Below are positions 16,919 to 26,050 of a stretch of DNA of 59,311 bases, piece after piece. Within the stretch, counting starts at the first letter, position 1, and every line of letters starts with the position of its first letter. The notes beneath the pieces are model-generated. The model was not told where the DNA came from, searched no databases, and worked only from the letters and a program-made list of their open reading frames with translations. The stretch is taken from contig NZ_BMVG01000041.1 in NCBI RefSeq assembly GCF_014650595.1, positions 1 to 59,311 on the forward strand, given 5' to 3'. This stretch comes from Streptomyces alanosinicus. GTDB taxonomy: Bacteria; Actinomycetota; Actinomycetes; Streptomycetales; Streptomycetaceae. A program made the position numbers and the translations under genes.

Positions 16919-17148
16919 AAGCCGGCCGCCCGCTGCGGCAAGGAGGCCTCGGCCGGCCGAAGGCGTAGAGCCGTGACCCGCTTCCTTGCGCATGGCGCCG
17001 CCGCGTGGTCCGAAACACACTCCTCCCGGCCGCGCTGCTGCCCTTCACTGGGGCCCGACGGTGCGTGATCAGGGACATCCGGCCCAGGCGCGCAAGGCGT
17101 CCCCGGGCGTTGACCGACGGTTGCCGGCATCGGCCCGACTGCGCGACC

Positions 17149-17560
17149 GACGCTCCGCAGCACTCCCAGGCCTACCGCGTCGGCGGGGGCATCGCCGCGC
17201 TGGCAGCCGCCGCCTTCCTGATGCACGGCGGCCGCTTCTCCGGCGAGAACATCCACATCCTCAAGGAACTTTCCGGCCGCAGGCGTTCGATGGACGGCTG
17301 CGGCGGGCCCAGCGGTTATGTGCCCCGGGGCGGCCGCATGCTGGAGGACGAGGCCTGCGCCTGCCTGTGGAACCTCCTGGAGACCATCCCGACTCTCACC
17401 GACGCGACGGTCTCCGTGCGTGAGGAGATCCGCGAGTTCAGCGCCACATGGCCCACTCAGGCCAAGGCCCGCCTGATCGGCAAGGGCGCCACCGTCCCGG
17501 ACGCCTCCGACTACGGCCTCGACGCCCGTGACCGTGTGGAGCTGCCCCGGCTGCCGGTGC
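17149..17560 (+). pseudogene. Oleate hydratase N-terminal fragment
   Basis: The frame reads AYRVGGGIAALAAAAFLMHGG, ENIHILKELSG, SMDGCGGPSGYVPRGGRMLE, EACACLWNLLETIPTL and TQAKARLIGKGATVPDASD. That is the flavin-binding start of oleate hydratase (myosin-cross-reactive antigen family, EC 4.2.1.53), which hydrates the double bond of oleate. After about 137 codons it stops matching and runs into antisense GH65 sequence, so about 400 residues are missing. No start codon is convincing. Confidence 0.65.
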
Positions 17561-17569
17561 TCCCGGAGG

Positions 17570-18775
17570 CGGTGATCGGAGCTCGCCGGATCGAGGACTT
17601 CGCCCTCGCGTGTCGCCAGTCCTGTCAGACCGCGCTGGACCTGGTCGAGGGTGCCGGCCGTGGCTCCGGGATGGATGCCCTCGCCGGTCGTGCCGCCCTG
17701 GATGTCTGCGATGTCCGCCTCCAGGGCCTCGTGGACGTGCTGCCATGCCTCCGCCCGTCGCGCTTTGGCGAGGACCAGGCCGTGGACGAGTCCGCTGAGG
17801 GTGGAGCCGTGGCTGGTGCGCCACAGGTAGTGGTCGACGGTTCTGTGCCAGGCGTCGTCGTCCAGGTTGACCTGCCCCACCTCTCAGGTTCCAGTTCTGC
17901 TGGCTAACTGACGGCCTTCACGAAAGGCTGCCGGACATGCCCCGCGCCTACCCCGCTGAGTTCCGCGCCCGCGCCATCGCGTTGGTGCGGGCAGGAAAAG
18001 AACAGAAGCAGACCGCCGTTGACCTCGGCATCCATCCGGTCACGTTGTCGAAGTGGTTGCGCCAGGACGATATCGACAACGGACGACGCCCTGACAGGGT
18101 CTCGGCTACGACCGTCGTCCGGGCGGCCATCGCCACGGCGATGCCCGAGGTGCTGGTCCGGCAGCTGAGCCAGACTGTGTGGGGCTCGTGTGCGTCGGTC
18201 CGCACATGAGTCACGTGGTGGCGGTTGCGGGCGCGGTATCGGTGCACATTGCCGTTGGTCACCTCGCCGTCCAGGGAGCTTTCGATCTCGATCTCCCCCG
18301 ACCAGCCTTCGGTCGTGAAGACCGTCCGCAGTGCGGCCAGGTGCGGATCCCCCATGTGCACCACTCGGGTCTGCTCGACGCCGAGGAGGCCCGCATCTTC
18401 GCCGCGGTGGCGGAAGGACCGGGTGAGCGTGCCGCGGCGCAGATCCAGGGTGTGCCGGTGCTCCAGGAGGGTGTGTGCGCCGAGGGAGAACCACGGGCCC
18501 CGTGCTCCGTCGGCTCGGTTCAGCCGGAACCGCGGAAGCAGCCAGTTCGGGAGGTTGACCAGGTCTTCGTTCACCACCTGCCGACCCGCCACGGTCGACT
18601 CCAGGCGGTTGTGGCATCCCGCCGCGTAGGTGCCCGGGTTAGTGCACCAGAACGCCCGGCACTCGGGCAGCGCGCCCCGCGTCGCGAAGTAGCCGTCGCC
18701 GAGGGTGCAGAGCGCCTCACGCAACTGCTCGGCAGCGGGGTCGTAGCCGGTCCACTCCCATGTCCACTCCGGCAT
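17570..18775 (-). pseudogene. Glycoside hydrolase family 65 protein, split by an IS3 piece and deleted in the middle
   Basis: The N-terminal part (18775 down to about 18107) has the GH65 start WEWTGYDPAAEQLREAL, GDGYFATRGALPE, NPGTYAAGCHNRLES, VVNEDLVNLPNW and LRRGTLTRSFRHR. The C-terminal part (17870 down to about 17570) has YLWRTSHGSTLSGLVHG, LEADIADIQGGTTGEGIH and TLDQVQRGLTGLATREG. GH65 enzymes phosphorolyse or hydrolyse trehalose, kojibiose or maltose. The roughly 450 residues between the parts, with the catalytic Glu, are gone and replaced by an IS3 orfA fragment. The C-terminal end abuts the oleate hydratase remnant. Confidence 0.7.
17868..18105 (+). mobile_element. IS3-family orfA fragment inside GH65
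   Basis: From ATG 17937: PRAYPAEFRARAIALVRAG, AVDLGIHPVTLSKWLRQ, DIDNGRRP, the HTH start of an IS3-type OrfA, cut off after about 52 codons. The TGACCTGCCCC at 17868 looks like an IS3-type terminal sequence and lies exactly where the GH65 C-terminal part stops. OrfB and the right end are missing. Confidence 0.6.
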
Positions 18776-18847
18776 CCGCCACGCTTCCCTCTCGTCCGCA
18801 GGACGTCCTCCACAGGACGCTGGAGGCCCACGTATGTGCGGCGAGCC

Positions 18848-19723
18848 TCAGGCTGACTGGGGGACGACGGCGACGGGGCATGGCGCGTGGTGCAGCAGGG
18901 TGTGGGCGACCCTGCCGAGTTGCAGACCGAAGCGGCCGTGCCGGCGCTGAGCGCCGACGACGATCAGGTCGGCGTCGGCCGATGCCTCCAGCAGGACGCG
19001 GTGTCCGGGGCCTTCGACCGGCTGGCGCCGGACATCGACGCGGGGATGCTGCCGTACCGTCTCGCGCAGGGCGTCCTCAAGGGCGGTCGAGGCCCGCTCC
19101 TCACGCAGCCGTGCCGCGTCGTCCGCGATCAGCATGTGGTCCACAGGCTCTTGCAGCGGGTTGCGCCAGGCTCGTACGGCCGTCAGGGTGCAGCCGCGCA
19201 CCTCGGCCTCGCGCACGGCGAACCGTACGGCGGCCGTGCCCCCGGTGGGGTCCCCGACCCCCACCACGACCCGGCCGAAGCTTCCCCGGCGGTTGGGTTC
19301 CGCGCCACGGATCACGATGACCGGGCAGACGGCGCGAGCCGCCACCGCGAGGCTGACGGAACCCAGCAGCATCCCGGCGACCTCGCCACGCCCACGTGAG
19401 CCCGTGACCAGAGCGAACGCATCAGGTGCCACGCGCAGCAACGCGGACACGGCATCCTCGGGCAGCGCCCTGCCCGAGACCTTCACCTCGGGATTGCGCA
19501 GCCGGGCCCGTTCCGTGCAGGAAGCGACGATGTGCTCGGCCATGACCTCACCGGCAGAGCGGTCGGCGTGGAAGGACGGCTGGGCTCTCTCGTAGGTCTC
19601 CCACAGGGAGGCATGGACAAGGTGCAGGGGAAGCCCGTGCCGTGCTGCCTCGTCCACCGCCCAGTCGACCGCCGCGAGACTGGAGTCTGATCCGTCGATG
19701 CCCACGAACAGTGGGAGGTCCAT
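18848..19723 (-). CDS. Two-domain universal stress protein
   Basis: The protein is 291 aa: tandem USP domains (about 1-140 and 150-291). Both ATP-binding signatures are present in G-2x-G-9x-G(S/T) form: GSRGRGEVAGMLLGSVS in domain 1 and GAQRRHGRFGLQLGRVAHTL in domain 2. The start MDLPLFVGIDGSDSSL fits the first beta strand and Asp. It is related to the USPs at 33488 and 55319 (shared DWAVDEAxRHGLPLxLVxASLWExYE). Such proteins bind ATP and respond to starvation and hypoxia in actinobacteria. It is divergent from the CBS-BON gene at 19910, with which it shares about 190 bp. Confidence 0.92.
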   Translation of the reverse strand: MDLPLFVGIDGSDSSLAAVDWAVDEAARHGLPLHLVHASLWETYERAQPSFHADRSAGEVMAEHIVASCTERARLRNPEVKVSGRALPEDAVSALLRVAPDAFALVTGSRGRGEVAGMLLGSVSLAVAARAVCPVIVIRGAEPNRRGSFGRVVVGVGDPTGGTAAVRFAVREAEVRGCTLTAVRAWRNPLQEPVDHMLIADDAARLREERASTALEDALRETVRQHPRVDVRRQPVEGPGHRVLLEASADADLIVVGAQRRHGRFGLQLGRVAHTLLHHAPCPVAVVPQSA

Positions 19724-19909
19724 CGCCGCCACCGCCTTCGCCCCGTCTGCCGAGAGCCCCTGTGACCACCGTCGCACCGCCCGCGCAGCGCCGCTACACG
19801 CCAATGGGTCCGGATCGGGTGGGGTCGGTTTGGCGGCGGCCGGGTTGTGGCGATGCTGGAGGCGATGGCCGAGCCGGCTCTTCCGGCGCGCCTTGCGAGG
19901 ACCGAGGAC

Positions 19910-20560
19910 ATGCCTGTCGCCGCTGCGCACATCGTGAGGGATGTGATGACCGCGCCCGCGGTGGCTGTCAGGCGCGACGCACAGGTCAAGGAGATCGTCC
20001 GGGTCCTGGAGGAGCGCCATGTGAGTGCTGTGCCGGTCGTGGATGTCACGGGGCGGGTCGTCGGTGTGGTGTCCGAGGCCGACCTGTTGCCCAAGGAGGA
20101 GTTCCGGGGCCGTCGGCTCACTCGTTTCGAGCGGATCCGGCACCGGCCCGAGCCGGCCAAGACGGGAGGAATGTCGGCTGAGGAGCTGATGAGCACACCC
20201 GCTGTCACGGTACGCCCGGACGTCACGCTGGCTCAGGCGACGCGTCTCATGGTCGTGAACCACGTCAAGCGGCTGCCCGTGATCGACGACGAGGACCGGT
20301 TGCTGGGCGTCGTCAGCCGTGGCGATCTGCTGAAGGTCTTCCTGCGGCCGGACGCGGACATCGAGGAGGAGGTCCGCCGCACGGTGGTGTCCTACCTGTT
20401 CCCGATGCACGCTCATGCCATCCATGTGTCGGTGCGGGACGGGATCGTCACGCTGCGGGGACCTGTCCACGACACCTCGCTCATCTGGGTCGCCGAACGC
20501 CTTGTCCGCGGGCTGGAGGGCGTGGTCGGCGTCGAGACCCGGCTCGGTGGCGTCGGGTGA
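19910..20560 (+). CDS. CBS-pair protein with C-terminal BON domain
   Basis: The product is 216 aa from ATG 19910. Two CBS motifs (VRDVMTAPAVAVRRDA...SAVPVVD and AEELMSTPAVTVRPDV...KRLPVID) form one Bateman module that binds adenylates. A BON domain follows (HAIHVSVRDGIVTLRGPVHD). CBS-BON proteins are typical of actinobacterial dormancy regulons; the BON part may bind lipid or membrane. Upstream in-frame starts (GTG 19847, ATG 19853, ATG 19865) are possible; 19910 is chosen because the protein family starts just before the first CBS motif and GAGG lies 9 nt upstream. Paralogues: 21609, 50100 and 51634. Confidence 0.88.
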   Translation: MPVAAAHIVRDVMTAPAVAVRRDAQVKEIVRVLEERHVSAVPVVDVTGRVVGVVSEADLLPKEEFRGRRLTRFERIRHRPEPAKTGGMSAEELMSTPAVTVRPDVTLAQATRLMVVNHVKRLPVIDDEDRLLGVVSRGDLLKVFLRPDADIEEEVRRTVVSYLFPMHAHAIHVSVRDGIVTLRGPVHDTSLIWVAERLVRGLEGVVGVETRLGGVG

Positions 20561-20571
20561 AACGTGGCCGT

Positions 20572-21492
20572 CTACTGATCCGCCGGGGTGATCCGGCGGC
20601 CTGTGAGGATCGTGGGCCGGATCGACACCCACATCTCGCGCTCGCCGCCCGCCCAGGGCATGGTGTGGGCCTGCTGGGTGAGCCTGCGCACGGCCTCGGG
20701 ATCCGTCACCACGCTCGCGGGGCCCACGGCGAGCACGCTCCAGCCCTGGCTCAGCGCCTCGTCCACGTGGTCGACCTCGAAAGCGACTTCCCTCTCCGCG
20801 GCCGCCGCGGGCACGGAGTCGGGTACGGTCCGGAAAGCGATGGTGTCGTCGACGACCTCGTAGTTGACCGGGACGACCGCCGGGCGGCCATCGGAGTCCG
20901 ACACCGCGATGCGCCCCACGCCGTGTGTGGAGAGAAGGGTGCGGCATTCCTCCGGACTGAGGTCCCGCAGCCGGGGGTGCAGCAGTGCGTGGCCCTGGCC
21001 GGGTGGGAGATCGATACCCCCGCCACGCAGCGCGGCGACCGTGGTGCCCAACGCGTCGGCCAGCCTGATGAGAGTCGCCGACGTCGGGTCGGCGGGCCGT
21101 TCCTCCAAGTAGGCCAGGTAGTCGGGCGACATCCGGGCGCGGCCGGCCGTCTCCTCCCGGCTGAGCCCCCTCCTGCGGCGTTCGACGCCCACGCGCCGGC
21201 CGATGTCGCCGGGATCGGCCGGCCCGGTCGGATGGGTGGCCGTGGTCACGGTCTCCGCCTCACCCGTGCCCGGCGGTGCCTTGGGTGTGGACGTGGGCTG
21301 TCCCTGCTCCAGATGGCGGATGTGGGCGTCGGGCCCGGGGAAGACGAGCGTGATTTCGTCCGTGTCCGACCAGCGCACGTCATAGGGAGGTGTGCCGTCC
21401 CGGTGGTGGAGCCCGACGATCTCGCCGTCGCGCCTTGCGCCGCCGGTCGTCGGACTTTCTATGACGAGCTGGTCGCCGAGGTGAGCTCGCAT
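20572..21492 (-). CDS. DUF1918 - XRE-type HTH - PNPOx-like three-domain protein
   Basis: The protein is 306 aa and has three parts. Residues 1-60 form a DUF1918 domain (MRAHLGDQLVIESPTTGG ... YDVRWSDTDEITLVFPGPDA). Residues about 98-160 form an XRE-like HTH (GDIGRRVGVERRRRGLS, ARMSPDYLAYLEE). The C-terminal half is a split-barrel FMN/F420-binding PNPOx-like domain (LSTHGVGRIAVSDSDGRPAVV, VPVNYEVVDDTIAFRT). GGAGAGG lies 10 nt before ATG 21492. It probably combines DNA binding with flavin or deazaflavin redox sensing (inference). It is divergent from the CBS-BON gene at 21609 with a DevR-like box between. Confidence 0.88.
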   Translation of the reverse strand: MRAHLGDQLVIESPTTGGARRDGEIVGLHHRDGTPPYDVRWSDTDEITLVFPGPDAHIRHLEQGQPTSTPKAPPGTGEAETVTTATHPTGPADPGDIGRRVGVERRRRGLSREETAGRARMSPDYLAYLEERPADPTSATLIRLADALGTTVAALRGGGIDLPPGQGHALLHPRLRDLSPEECRTLLSTHGVGRIAVSDSDGRPAVVPVNYEVVDDTIAFRTVPDSVPAAAAEREVAFEVDHVDEALSQGWSVLAVGPASVVTDPEAVRRLTQQAHTMPWAGGEREMWVSIRPTILTGRRITPADQ

Positions 21493-21556
21493 GGTCGCCG
21501 CCCTCTCCTCAGAATGGTGCTGTATCCAACCTGCCACGCGGGACACACTCCCGCAC

Positions 21557-21570
21557 GGGACGAGAGTCCT
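21557..21570. promoter_or_regulatory. DevR/DosR-like box between the PNPOx regulator and CBS-BON genes
   Basis: GGGACGAGAGTCCT has one mismatch to GGGNC-N4-GNCCC and is the site closest to the mycobacterial GGGACTTTAGTCCC. It lies 39 bp before ATG 21609. A half-matching TGGCCGGAGGCCCG follows 23 bp on. Confidence 0.5.
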
Positions 21571-21608
21571 GTATCAGCGTGGCCGGAGGCCCGGATCCAG
21601 GAGGCACC

Positions 21609-22283
21609 ATGCACCACCGAACGGTCGAGGAGCTCATGACCCGGGACGTCGTCCGGGCACGGCGCGACACGCCGTTCAAGGAGCTCGTCAGGCTGTTGGA
21701 GGAGAACGACGTCACCGCCGTGCCCGTGGTGGACGATCTGGACCGCCCGATGGGAGTGGTGTCCGAGGCCGACCTGCTGCGCAAGTGCGCCGACCAGGCC
21801 GATCCGACGGGCCGGACTCCCCTTCCGCATCTGGAGGCGTGGGAGCGGGCCAAGGCCGAAGGTTCCCGGGCCGAGGAACTGATGTCGGCGCCCGCGGTGT
21901 GTGCGCGTCCTGACTGGAGCGCGGTCGAGGCCGCCCGTCTCATGGAGAGCCAGCGCGTCAAGCGGCTGCCTGTGGTGGACGAGGCGGACCGGTTGCTGGG
22001 CATCGTCAGCCGTGGTGATCTGCTGCGGATCTTCCTGCGCCGCGACGAGGCCATCCGGGAGGAGATCGCCGGTGACCTGCTGCGGCGCACACTGGGCCTC
22101 GATCCGCGGGACGTGAGCGTGGAGGTGCGCGACGGGCGGGTCACCCTCACCGGCACCGTGGAGAACCGAAGCATGATTCCCGTCGTCGAGCAGTTGTGCC
22201 GTGGCGTTGACGGCGTGGTCGCGGTCTCCGGGAACCTCGCCCACCGGACGGACGACACCCCCGACTCACCCACCGGGACGTGA
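21609..22283 (+). CDS. CBS-pair protein with C-terminal BON domain
   Basis: The product is 224 aa. The first CBS (VEELMTRDVVRARRDTPFKEL, VTAVPVVDDLDRPMGVVSEA) and second CBS (AEELMSAPAVCARPDWSAVE, VKRLPVVDEADRLLGIVSRG) are followed by a BON domain (DVSVEVRDGRVTLTGTVENR). ATG 21609 has an AGGAGG site at the right distance. It is closely similar to the protein at 19910, so the two are duplicates. Likely a cytoplasmic adenylate-sensing protein; its partner is unknown. The box at 21557 suggests hypoxia control. Confidence 0.92.
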   Translation: MHHRTVEELMTRDVVRARRDTPFKELVRLLEENDVTAVPVVDDLDRPMGVVSEADLLRKCADQADPTGRTPLPHLEAWERAKAEGSRAEELMSAPAVCARPDWSAVEAARLMESQRVKRLPVVDEADRLLGIVSRGDLLRIFLRRDEAIREEIAGDLLRRTLGLDPRDVSVEVRDGRVTLTGTVENRSMIPVVEQLCRGVDGVVAVSGNLAHRTDDTPDSPTGT

Positions 22284-22308
22284 GCTCAAGTTCTGCATCG
22301 GCCTGGGT

Positions 22309-23070
22309 TCACACGGTCCGTCCGGCGATGTGACGGGACCGGGACGCCGCCATGCCCTGGGTATCGCGTTCGGCGGTGTTCAGCAGTTGACGGGCGAGGT
22401 CCTGCATGGCCCAGTTCCGGACCTGGATGCCCGAGTCGCCGGCGGGCGCCCACGACCAGCAGATCCGCCGTCGACGCGGCTTCCGGCAATGCCGGGCGCG
22501 GGGGTGAGCTTCCATGACCCACGACGGAGCTTGCGGTGTCGTGGGCGCACCGGACGGTGCACTCCAGGCGTGCACCGCCACGAGCCGGCACCGTCGAACA
22601 TGGGCCTCACGGCGCGCGAAGTCCATGGCCGTGCCGCTGCCCTCCCCGCCCTCGACACCCACGACGACGCTCCCGAACCGGGCATCACGGTGCTCCACGG
22701 TGCCGCGCACCACGACGACCGGGCAGTCGGCGCGTGCCACCACGCCGAGGCTGACCGAGCCCAGGAGTATGCCGTCGAGGTCCCCGAACCCTCTGGACCC
22801 CAGGACCGGTGCGAAGGCGCTGCGTCCGATGTCTATCAGGGCGGAGGCCGCGTCCTCGCATGACACCTCACTGGACAACGGGACCGCGGGAGCCCGCTTT
22901 CTGGCACGTGCCGAGGCGGCGTCGACCACCTCGGATTCCTCACGCTCACCGGCCGCCGCGTGCAGAAGCCGGGGCGGGACTCCGTGCCGGGCCGCTTCGC
23001 CGGCGGCCCGGTCGACCGCCTCAAGGCTCCCCTCGGAGCCGTCGACGCCCACCACCAGCGGAATCGTCAC
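22309..23070 (-). CDS. Universal stress protein with a decayed second domain
   Basis: The first USP domain is complete: IPLVVGVDGSEGSLEAVDRA and ATP motif GSRGFGDLDGILLGSVSLG. The second domain starts normally (FGSVVVGVEGGEGSGTAMDFA) but about 40 residues are missing after PSWVMEAHPRAR. The ATP-site segment ADLLVVGARRRLGHPG appears only in another frame at about 22490, followed by unrelated codons. The predicted 253-aa product would have one good domain and a nonsense tail. GTG 23070 is the start. It lies divergent from the alcohol dehydrogenase gene. Confidence 0.75.
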   Translation of the reverse strand: MTIPLVVGVDGSEGSLEAVDRAAGEAARHGVPPRLLHAAAGEREESEVVDAASARARKRAPAVPLSSEVSCEDAASALIDIGRSAFAPVLGSRGFGDLDGILLGSVSLGVVARADCPVVVVRGTVEHRDARFGSVVVGVEGGEGSGTAMDFARREAHVRRCRLVAVHAWSAPSGAPTTPQAPSWVMEAHPRARHCRKPRRRRICWSWAPAGDSGIQVRNWAMQDLARQLLNTAERDTQGMAASRSRHIAGRTV

Positions 23071-23290
23071 CGCCCCGGTCTCTTCTCAGCCCGTATGCGG
23101 GCGACGCCGGGCCCAGCCACGCGGTCGGACCGTTCACCGTCATGTCCGGTTTCCGTGTCCGGCTTCTTCCGAGGCCGAGGCCGCCGCCATTGCAACCAGC
23201 CATCGCCCGTGGGCCTCGACGACGGCGCACGGACGGCCGTGTTGCCCGGAAGCACGGCGGGGGTGACCGTGGAGGTGGGGGAGCGAGGGA

Positions 23291-24328
23291 GTGAACACCG
23301 TGCGAGCGCTCGTCTACCACGGCCCGGCGCAGACCTCCTGGGACACCGTCCCGGACCCTGTGATCGAGGAGGCGACCGACGCGATCGTGCGCATCGACGC
23401 GACCACCGTCTGCGGCAGTGATCTGCACATCCGGCGGGGAGACTTTCCCGAGGTGAAGCCCGGTACGGTCCTCGGCCACGAGGCCGTCGGAGAGGTCGTG
23501 GAGGTCGGCGGCGAAGTCCACCACCTTCGCCCCGGCGACCAGGTGATCGTGTCGTCCGTCTCGGCCTGCGCCGACTGCAAGGAGTGCCGTGACGCCATGT
23601 ACGGGCAGTGTCGTGGAGGCGGCGGCTGGATCCTGGGGAACCTGATCAACGGGACCCAGGCCGAGTGGGTGCGGGTGCCCTTCGCCGATCACTCCACCAA
23701 CCGACGCCCCTCGGACCTCCCGCTCGACGACGCGCTGCTGCTCGCGGAACTCCTCCCGACCGCCTACGAGGTCGGAGTGCGGAACGGACATGTGTGCCCG
23801 GGAGACACCGTCGTCGTGGTGGGCGCGGGCCCCGTGGGTCTCGCCGCCGTCATCGTCGCGCGACTCTACTCGCCCCGGAGGATCGTCGTCGTCGACCTGG
23901 CCGACGCCCGGCTGGAGACCGCCGCCCGGGTGGGGCCGGACGCCGCCGAATCGCCGGGGAGGATGATCGCCGGCCTGTCCGAGGGGCCGGGCGCAGACGT
24001 GGTCATCGAGGCGTCGGGCGATCCGGACGGGTTCGTACTGTGCACGCGCGCTGTCCGGACCGGAGGGCACATCGCCAACATCGGGACGCACGGCAGACCG
24101 GCGACGCTGCATCTCGAGTCCCTGTGGCGCAAGAACGTGACGATCAGCATGGGGCAGGTCGACACGTCCTCCACACCCCGCCTGCTGGAACTGATGAGGT
24201 TCGGGCGCCTGCACGTCTCCCGGTTGGTCACCCACACCTTCGGCCTCGACCGGATGGAAGACGCCTACGAGGTGTTCGCACACGGAACCACCACGGGCGC
24301 CGTCAAAGTCGTACTCCATCGCGAGTGA
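23291..24328 (+). CDS. Zinc-dependent alcohol dehydrogenase (MDR family)
   Basis: The product is 345 aa. Catalytic zinc ligands are Cys in TTVCGSDLH and the GHE of VLGHEAVGEV. The structural zinc loop has four Cys (ACADCKECRDAMYGQC). The Rossmann motif VVVVGAGPVGLAAV lies near residue 178. The GGxxLGNLINGTQAE segment places it in the alcohol/threonine-type dehydrogenases that include ADHs of hypoxia-linked clusters. It starts at GTG 23291 with GAGGGA immediately upstream. Expected role: NAD(P)H re-oxidation by aldehyde reduction, or the reverse. It shows no decay, unlike its USP neighbour. Confidence 0.9.
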   Translation: MNTVRALVYHGPAQTSWDTVPDPVIEEATDAIVRIDATTVCGSDLHIRRGDFPEVKPGTVLGHEAVGEVVEVGGEVHHLRPGDQVIVSSVSACADCKECRDAMYGQCRGGGGWILGNLINGTQAEWVRVPFADHSTNRRPSDLPLDDALLLAELLPTAYEVGVRNGHVCPGDTVVVVGAGPVGLAAVIVARLYSPRRIVVVDLADARLETAARVGPDAAESPGRMIAGLSEGPGADVVIEASGDPDGFVLCTRAVRTGGHIANIGTHGRPATLHLESLWRKNVTISMGQVDTSSTPRLLELMRFGRLHVSRLVTHTFGLDRMEDAYEVFAHGTTTGAVKVVLHRE

Positions 24329-24478
24329 GCCGCACGGTAGCGGTGAGCCATGGGGAACACGGTCGTTGGTGAGCCGCCGACGGTGCTGGAGACCGAATCG
24401 CACACCCCTGGCCGCATCCGGCAGCTGCCCGGGCACCGCACGGGCATGAGACGCAGGGCGGGTACGAACGGCGGGAGT

Positions 24479-24754
24479 TCACGTTGCTGAGCCGGTCCCC
24501 TCCTTCGATCTCTCGACCAGGAACCGCGAGGCATCCGACAGCGTGGTCAGTTCCGGGTAGTCCTCGTCGTCGATACGGACTCCCGTGCGCTCCGACAGCA
24601 GCTCCACCAGACTGAGGAAATCGAGCGAATCCAGTTCGAGGACGTCGCGGAACTTGTCGTCCGGTTCGACCAGAGTGAAGTCGGCGTCGGGGATGATCTG
24701 AGCGATGGACTCCTTGACCACGGACAGAGCTTCCGCGTTGTTCAGGGGCTTCAT
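24479..24754 (-). CDS. Acyl carrier protein
   Basis: The product is 91 aa. The phosphopantetheine site is LELDSLDFLSLVELLSE (Ser in DSLDF), after an acidic helix (AQIIPDADFTLVEPDDKF), and the domain ends with LTTLSDASRFLVE. ATG 24754 is chosen because AGGAG lies 11 nt upstream; GTG 24763 overlapping the E2 stop is the alternative. It is the last gene of the leftward acetyl-CoA synthetase / 2-oxoacid dehydrogenase operon. An ACP here is unusual and suggests that the acyl group made by the upstream enzymes was handed to a carrier (inference). Confidence 0.88.
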   Translation of the reverse strand: MKPLNNAEALSVVKESIAQIIPDADFTLVEPDDKFRDVLELDSLDFLSLVELLSERTGVRIDDEDYPELTTLSDASRFLVERSKEGTGSAT

Positions 24755-24759
24755 CTGAG

Positions 24760-25269
24760 TCACAGCTCCTCCGGATTCTGCAACAGTCGGTCGACCGCTG
24801 TGAGGTAGCGCGCCCCTACGGCGCCGTCCGTGGCCCGGTGGTCGGCGGCCAGGGTCGCGGTCACTACCGGACGCACGCCGAGCATGCCGCCGGTGGCCCA
24901 AGGCCGTTCGACGACCGCGCCGAAGCCGACCAGGGCCACCTGGGGCGGATGGATGACACCGAACACCGTCTCCACGCCCTGGTCGCCCAGGCTGGTGACG
25001 GTCAGGGTGGCGCCCCTCATCTCGCTGCCCCGCAGCCGTCCCCGGCGGGCGCGCTGGACCAGGTCCTTGAGGCGGGCCATGAGGACATCGGGCGGCAGTG
25101 TGCCGGCGCGGTGGATGACCGGCGCGAGCAGTCCGCCCTGCCGGAGCGACACCGCGACGCCCACATTGACCTCGTCAGCGGGGACGAACCCGCCGTTCTG
25201 CCAGTAGCCGTTGAGGCCCGGCACCTCGCGTACCGCTGCCGCGGCGGCCTTCAGCAGGAGGGCAGCGGG
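24760..25269 (-). pseudogene. 2-oxoacid dehydrogenase E2 catalytic domain, N-terminal lipoyl part deleted
   Basis: The segment ALLLKAAAAAVREVPGLNGYW, VNVGVAVSLRQGGLLAPVI, GATLTVTSLGDQGVETVFGV and ADHRATDGAVGARYL is the C-terminal acyltransferase core of dihydrolipoamide acyltransferases, with catalytic His and Asp in DHRATDG. The lipoyl and peripheral-subunit-binding domains are absent. The segment is in the same frame as the end of E1 alpha and separated from it by one TAG (25270-25272), so a deletion fused the two genes. GTG 25224 could restart translation but would cut the core. It overlaps the ACP gene's possible GTG start. Confidence 0.75.
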
Positions 25270-26050
25270 CTACATGGAGTGGGCGCGGAAGCGGTACGTG
25301 CGCATCTCCAGGAAGTGGGGCCCGGTTCCGCCGCGCACCCCTTCGGCCGCTCGCCGGGCCGCGTCCTCGACGGCGAAGACGTCCATGCCGTCGACGGCCC
25401 AGGAGACCATGCCGTACCCGGCGGCACGCAGCGCGAGGTCGGTCTGAGCCTGATGCCGGGCCAGGGCCGTGCCCATCGCGTACAGGTTGTTCTCGCAGAC
25501 TAGCAGCAGGGGCAGTCCCCAGAGTGCGGCGAGGTTGGCGGTCTCGTGGAACTCGCCCTCGGCGAAGGCGCCGTCGCCGAAGAAGCAGCAGGTGACCCGG
25601 CGCCGGCCGGTCATGTGGTCGGAGAGGGCGAGGCCGGCCGCGAGGGGGGGAGCCCGCCGCCGACGATCGCGTTGCCGCCGTAGAAGCGGCGCTCGGCGTC
25701 GAAGAGGTGCATCGAGCCGCCACGGCCCCGGCTGCAGCCGGTGACCTTGCCGAACATCTCCGCCATGATCGCTTCGGCCGGAACCCCGCGGGCGAGGGCG
25801 TGTCCGTGTTCGCGGTACGTCGACACGACCGCGTCGTCGTCCGTGAGCGCCTCGTTCACGCCGACGGCCACGGCTTCCTCGCCGATGTAGAGGTGCATGA
25901 AACCGCGGATGCGCGCCGCGCTGTACAGCTCCACGCAGCGTTCCTCGAACCGGCGGACGCGCAGCATCGACTCCAGCAGGGCCAGCCGGTGTGCGGCCTG
26001 ACGGTCCGGCCGGGCGGCGGCCCGCGGCGTGTGCCGGGTGCGGGTGGTGC

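Noticed and set aside
19810..19823. GGGTC-type half sites between USP 18848 and CBS-BON 19910
   Set aside because: GGGTCCGGATCGGGT has only direct half sites and does not fit the palindrome, so it was not counted as a DevR-like box.
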